From Streptomyces griseiscabiei (lineage in GTDB: Bacteria > Actinomycetota > Actinomycetes > Streptomycetales > Streptomycetaceae): DNA of 64,000 nucleotides. This document shows positions 61,285 to 64,000 of this stretch, piece by piece (the first letter of the stretch is position 1; every line of letters begins with the position of its first letter). The stretch spans positions 1,488,001-1,552,000 of the forward strand of contig NZ_JAGJBZ010000001.1 of assembly GCF_020010925.1 (NCBI RefSeq), read 5' to 3'. The notes beneath the pieces are model-generated. The model was given only the letters and a program-made list of their open reading frames with translations, had not been told where the DNA came from and ran no database searches. A program made the translations under genes and the position numbers.

Positions 61285-62394
61285 TCAGCCTCCTGAACCG
61301 GCGCGGTTGGCGCGGATGAGCAGCCACAGCAGGACGGGGGCGCCGAGCACCCCGGTGACCACCCCGACGGGGAGTTCCGTGTCCGGGATGACCTTCCGCG
61401 CGGCGAGGTCGGACACCAGCACCATCACGGCGCCGGTGAGGCCCGCCGCGACGGGCGGCGGGAACGGGGTGCCGGCCAGACGCTGGGCGACCTGGGGCGC
61501 GGCGAGGGCGACGAAGGCGACCGGCCCGGCGGTGGCCGTGCCGAAGGCGACGAGCCCGACCGAGATGAGCAGGACGGCCACCCGGACGACGTGGACCTTG
61601 GTGCCGAGCCCCTTGGCGACGTCCTCCCCGAGTTGGAGGACCCGGATCTGCCGGCCGAGGAGGACCGCCGGGGGCACCAGCACGGCCATGGTGACGGCGA
61701 GCGGCTGGACCTGTTCCCAGGTGCGGCCGTTGAGGTTGCCGACGAGCCAGCCGAGGGCGGCCTGTGCCTGGAAGCGCTGGCCGCGGGCGAGGAGGTAGTC
61801 GGTGATGCTGGTGCAGATCCAGGCGATGCCGATGCCGACGAGGACGATGCGGTAGCCGGTCGTGCCGCGTTTCCAGGCGAGGACGTACACCAGCAGTCCG
61901 GCGGTCAACGCGCCCAGCAGGCCGAGGGCCTGGGTGCTGAGGCCGCCGTCCCAGCCGAGGACGATCCCGGCGACGACCACCGCGCCGGCGCCCTGGGTGA
62001 TGCCCATCATGTCGGGGCTGGCCAGCGGGTTGAGCGTCACGGTCTGGAGCAGGGCCCCGGAGATGCCGAACGCGATGCCGACGAGCAGCCCGGCGAGGGC
62101 GCGCGGCAGCCGCAGTTCGCGCACGATCAGTTCGGTGCCGGGGTCGCCGGTGCCGACCAGGGCCTTCATCACGTCGGTGAGCGGCAGATGGATGTCGCCG
62201 ACGGAGGTCTCCACGGCGAACGCCAGGAACGCGGCGGCGGCCAGCAGCAGACAGACGGCGAGCAGCCGGGGGCGGACGACGCCGGAGACGGGGGGCACGG
62301 GGAGCCGGAAGGCGAGGCGGTCGGCCGTACGCCGTTTCGGTGTCGGGGCCGCGCCCCCCTTCGGGGGCGATTCGGGGACGAGGTCGGTGGTCAT
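61285..62394 (-). CDS. FecCD-family ferric-siderophore permease (CchD-like)
   Basis: 369 residues from ATG 62394, overlapping the small ORF upstream by ATGA. About ten helices: LAFAVETSVGDIHLPLTDVMKAL, LRLPRALAGLLVGIAFGISGALLQTVTLNPLASPDMMGITQGAG (family signature), LGLGTKVHVVR-type coupling loop, and FVALAAPQVAQRLAG. Partner of the permease at 62686. The ATPase gene starts five bases after its stop. Confidence 0.92.
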   Translation of the reverse strand: MTTDLVPESPPKGGAAPTPKRRTADRLAFRLPVPPVSGVVRPRLLAVCLLLAAAAFLAFAVETSVGDIHLPLTDVMKALVGTGDPGTELIVRELRLPRALAGLLVGIAFGISGALLQTVTLNPLASPDMMGITQGAGAVVVAGIVLGWDGGLSTQALGLLGALTAGLLVYVLAWKRGTTGYRIVLVGIGIAWICTSITDYLLARGQRFQAQAALGWLVGNLNGRTWEQVQPLAVTMAVLVPPAVLLGRQIRVLQLGEDVAKGLGTKVHVVRVAVLLISVGLVAFGTATAGPVAFVALAAPQVAQRLAGTPFPPPVAAGLTGAVMVLVSDLAARKVIPDTELPVGVVTGVLGAPVLLWLLIRANRAGSGG

Positions 62395-62684
62395 CGGCTC
62401 ACAGCTCCACGGATCGGGTCGTCATGGGCCACGGGCGCCAAGGTCTCGGGGATCACGGTCTCGGGGGTCATGGTTGGGCGGTGGGGCCCTGGTTGGGCGA
62501 CCGCGACGCCGTCCTCCCTCGGGGCATCGGCCACGGCGCCGCTTTCGCACGGGGCGGCGGCCCGCGGGCCTGCCCTCCCCGGACGGCCGGACAGCTCCCG
62601 CGCTCTCCATGGCTCGGCGGCGACGGGTCGGCACACCCGCGGCTCACCGGTCGCGGACCTGTGCCCACCCGGTCGAGAGGTCAT
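62391..62684 (-). CDS. Coupled 97-codon ORF between the two permease genes
   Basis: ATG 62684 lies one base after the first permease stop with GGAG seven bases upstream, and its TGA overlaps the second permease start (ATGA). The product is Arg/Pro/Ala/Gly-rich without a recognised domain, ending TMTPETVIPETLAPVAHDD. It exactly fills the gap and keeps translational coupling through the operon. It may be translated only to couple the permeases, or be a new small subunit. Confidence 0.5.
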   Translation of the reverse strand: MTSRPGGHRSATGEPRVCRPVAAEPWRARELSGRPGRAGPRAAAPCESGAVADAPREDGVAVAQPGPHRPTMTPETVIPETLAPVAHDDPIRGAVSR

Positions 62685-62685
62685 G

Positions 62686-63726
62686 TCACAGCTCCGCGAG
62701 GCGTCGGCGGCGGACCAGTGCGATGAAGAAGGGGCCGCCGATGAAGGCGACGAGGATGCCGGCCTGGATCTCGGTGGGGCGGGCGATGAGGCGGCCGGCG
62801 ATGTCGGCGGTCAGCAGGAGACAGGGCGCCAGGACGGCCGACAGGGGGAGCAGCCAGCGGTGGTCCGGGCCGAGTCCGGCGAGTTGGGCGAGGACGCGGG
62901 CGATGTGCGGGACGACGAGGCCGACGAAGACGACGGGGCCGATGACGGCGACCGCTCCCCCGGTGAGCAGGGTGACGGCGATGACGCCCTGGACCCGGAT
63001 CAGTCCGAGCTTGAGCCCGAGGGACTTGGCCACGTCGTCGCCGAGGGCGAGGCTGTTGAGGGCCGGCGCGCAGGCCAGGGCGAGGATCGCGCCGACGGCC
63101 AGGAACGGCAGGACGCGCAGCAGGACCTCGTCGTCCTGGTTGGCGAGCGAACCCGCGCTCCAGAAGCGGTAGCGGTTGAGGGCGTCCGGGTCGGTGAGGG
63201 CGATGGCGCTGGTGAGGGAGAAGAGCAGGGAGGTCACGGCGACACCGGCCAGGGCGAGTTTGACCGGGGTGGAGCCGGATCTGCCGAGCCCGCCGAGGAC
63301 GTACACGAGGACGCTGGCGACGAACGCGCCGCCGAAGGCGAACCAGATGTACCCGTACACCGAGGAGATGCCGAGCACCCCGACCGACAGGACGACCGCG
63401 AAGGCGGCGCCCGCGCTGACGCCGAGGATGCCGGGGTCGGCGAGCGGGTTGCGGGTGAGTGCCTGCATCAGCGCGCCCGCGAGTCCGAGGGCGGCGCCGG
63501 TGGCGAGTCCGAGGGCGGTGCGGGGCAGTCGTACCGACCAGATGACGGTGTCGACACGGGGGTTGGGAGGGTTGCCGAGGAGGGTGTGCCACACCTGGTC
63601 GAGGGGGACGCCGAGCGCGCCGAACGCCATCGACAGGGCGCACAGTGTGATCAAGGCCACGCCCGAGAGCGTCAGCAGCAGTACCGCGCGGGGGCCTTTC
63701 GCCGCCCGGACCGTGGAGGTCCCCAC
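62686..63726 (-). CDS. FecCD-family ferric-siderophore permease (CchC-like)
   Basis: 346 residues from GTG 63726. Ten helices; VRLPRTALGLATGAALGLAGALMQALTRNPLADPGILGVSAGAAF is the FecCD signature, with coupling loop KSLGLKLGLIRVQG and FVGLVVPHIARVLAQL. First gene of the import operon reading leftward; the iron box at 63744-63762 lies directly upstream. The binding protein gene is not in the window. Confidence 0.92.
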   Translation of the reverse strand: MGTSTVRAAKGPRAVLLLTLSGVALITLCALSMAFGALGVPLDQVWHTLLGNPPNPRVDTVIWSVRLPRTALGLATGAALGLAGALMQALTRNPLADPGILGVSAGAAFAVVLSVGVLGISSVYGYIWFAFGGAFVASVLVYVLGGLGRSGSTPVKLALAGVAVTSLLFSLTSAIALTDPDALNRYRFWSAGSLANQDDEVLLRVLPFLAVGAILALACAPALNSLALGDDVAKSLGLKLGLIRVQGVIAVTLLTGGAVAVIGPVVFVGLVVPHIARVLAQLAGLGPDHRWLLPLSAVLAPCLLLTADIAGRLIARPTEIQAGILVAFIGGPFFIALVRRRRLAEL

Positions 63727-63743
63727 GTCTTCAACTTTCTTTG

Positions 63744-63762
63744 ATGAGGCTTGCCTTAACTG
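63744..63762. promoter_or_regulatory. Iron box upstream of the permease operon
   Basis: Read on the minus strand, AGTTAAGGCAAGCCTCA fits the DmdR/IdeR palindrome (TTAAGGC...GCCTcA core). It lies 18 bases before the permease start and should repress the import operon under iron sufficiency. Confidence 0.7.
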
Positions 63763-63847
63763 TAGGGCGAGCGCCCGTTGAACTGTAGGTCTTCCTTCGC
63801 CGCCGGTGCCTGTGTTGGGACAACTCTCACTATGGGCACCCTGTGAA

Positions 63848-63866
63848 TTAGGTAACCCTTACCTTA
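63848..63866. promoter_or_regulatory. Iron box upstream of the NRPS gene
   Basis: TTAGGTAACCCTTACCTTA, close to the DmdR/IdeR consensus, about 58 bases before the presumed NRPS start on the plus strand. Together with the box at 63744 it gives each divergent transcript its own site. Confidence 0.8.
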
Positions 63867-63923
63867 GTATGTCCGCGACCCGGCTCAGAACCGGATCCCG
63901 AACTGGTGGGAAGGCTCACTGCT

Positions 63924-64000
63924 GTGTGCGGTACCGAGGAAGTCCTGGCCTATTGGCGGCGGCTGCTGACATCGCTGCCGCTCGAGATCTCACTGCCCGC
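63924..64000 (+). CDS. Nonribosomal peptide synthetase, N-terminal fragment
   Basis: GTG 63924 (GGAAGG upstream; GTG 63906 also in frame) begins VCGTEEVLAYWRRLLTSLPLEISLPA before the window ends. The phrase YWRRLLTSLPLEISLP is the usual opening or internal linker of a condensation domain, where the next residues are DRPRP. With the iron box and the hydroxamate genes next door, it is most likely the siderophore NRPS (CchH-like). Only 25 residues are visible. Confidence 0.7.
   Translation, partial: MCGTEEVLAYWRRLLTSLPLEISLP

Overview
The window is high-GC actinobacterial DNA and almost certainly Streptomyces. It has GTG/TTG starts with purine-rich ribosome sites, a clpP3-clpP4-PopR locus, a MelC1/MelC2 tyrosinase operon, a streptophobe-family membrane protein, an XRE/DUF397 pair, DUF574-type methyltransferase and an NsdA-like regulator. 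It reads as accessory chromosome rather than core: many regulators, transporters and secreted proteins, no rRNA or tRNA, no insertion sequence and no CRISPR array. The one gene that looks housekeeping, mraY, stands alone, away from any division/cell-wall cluster.

Region 1 (1-11.3 kb) is a dense SigB-type partner-switching hub. It holds the tail of a SpoIIE-type phosphatase, two HATPase anti-sigma-like proteins, a DUF5133 protein, two divergent SigB/F-family sigma factors, a STAS antagonist, a MarR regulator divergent from a PP2C protein with a weakened metal motif, and a five-gene overlapping operon (RsbR-like, RsbS-like, RsbT-like, HATPase+PP2C fusion, GAF+PP2C). Together the last five resemble a stressosome with its output phosphatases. 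A second MarR gene closes the block.

Region 2 (11.4-23 kb) holds a SAM methyltransferase, a degenerate P-loop-like protein, DUF397/XRE, an NsdA-like TPR regulator, an SDR, a small repeat-containing ORF coupled to another HATPase and a DUF6624 gene, a frameshifted GNAT pseudogene, the solitary mraY, a shortened TSUP permease, and a visibly less GC-rich patch (about 21.46-23.1 kb) with an ankyrin protein and two orphans.

Region 3 (23-40.9 kb) holds an aldo/keto reductase, MFS, a LysE/ArgO exporter divergent from its LysR regulator, Nudix, AIM24, AlkB with a LexA-like box, an aromatic FAD monooxygenase divergent from the tyrosinase operon, RNase HI, VOC proteins, DUF3105, a GDSL lipoprotein, TerC, and the clpP3-clpP4 operon with a perfect PopR box and the popR gene.

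Region 4 (40.9-53 kb) holds an RpiR regulator divergent from a C45 acyl-hydrolase and a complete dipeptide-type ABC importer, which reads as one uptake-and-hydrolysis unit. It is followed by an FG-GAP secreted protein and a divergent DUF6777/streptophobe pair.

Region 5 (53-64 kb) is one edge of a hydroxamate siderophore cluster of the coelichelin/scabichelin type: ornithine N-hydroxylase, formyltransferase, FecCD-type permeases and ATPase, and the first codons of an NRPS at the right edge, with three iron boxes in the two divergent promoter regions. Beside it lies a cassette of DUF6153, hypothetical, PLP lyase and MFS genes. The siderophore ATPase carries a repeat-built N-terminal extension of about 320 residues, and the two permease genes are separated by a coupled 97-codon ORF; these are the strangest features in the window.
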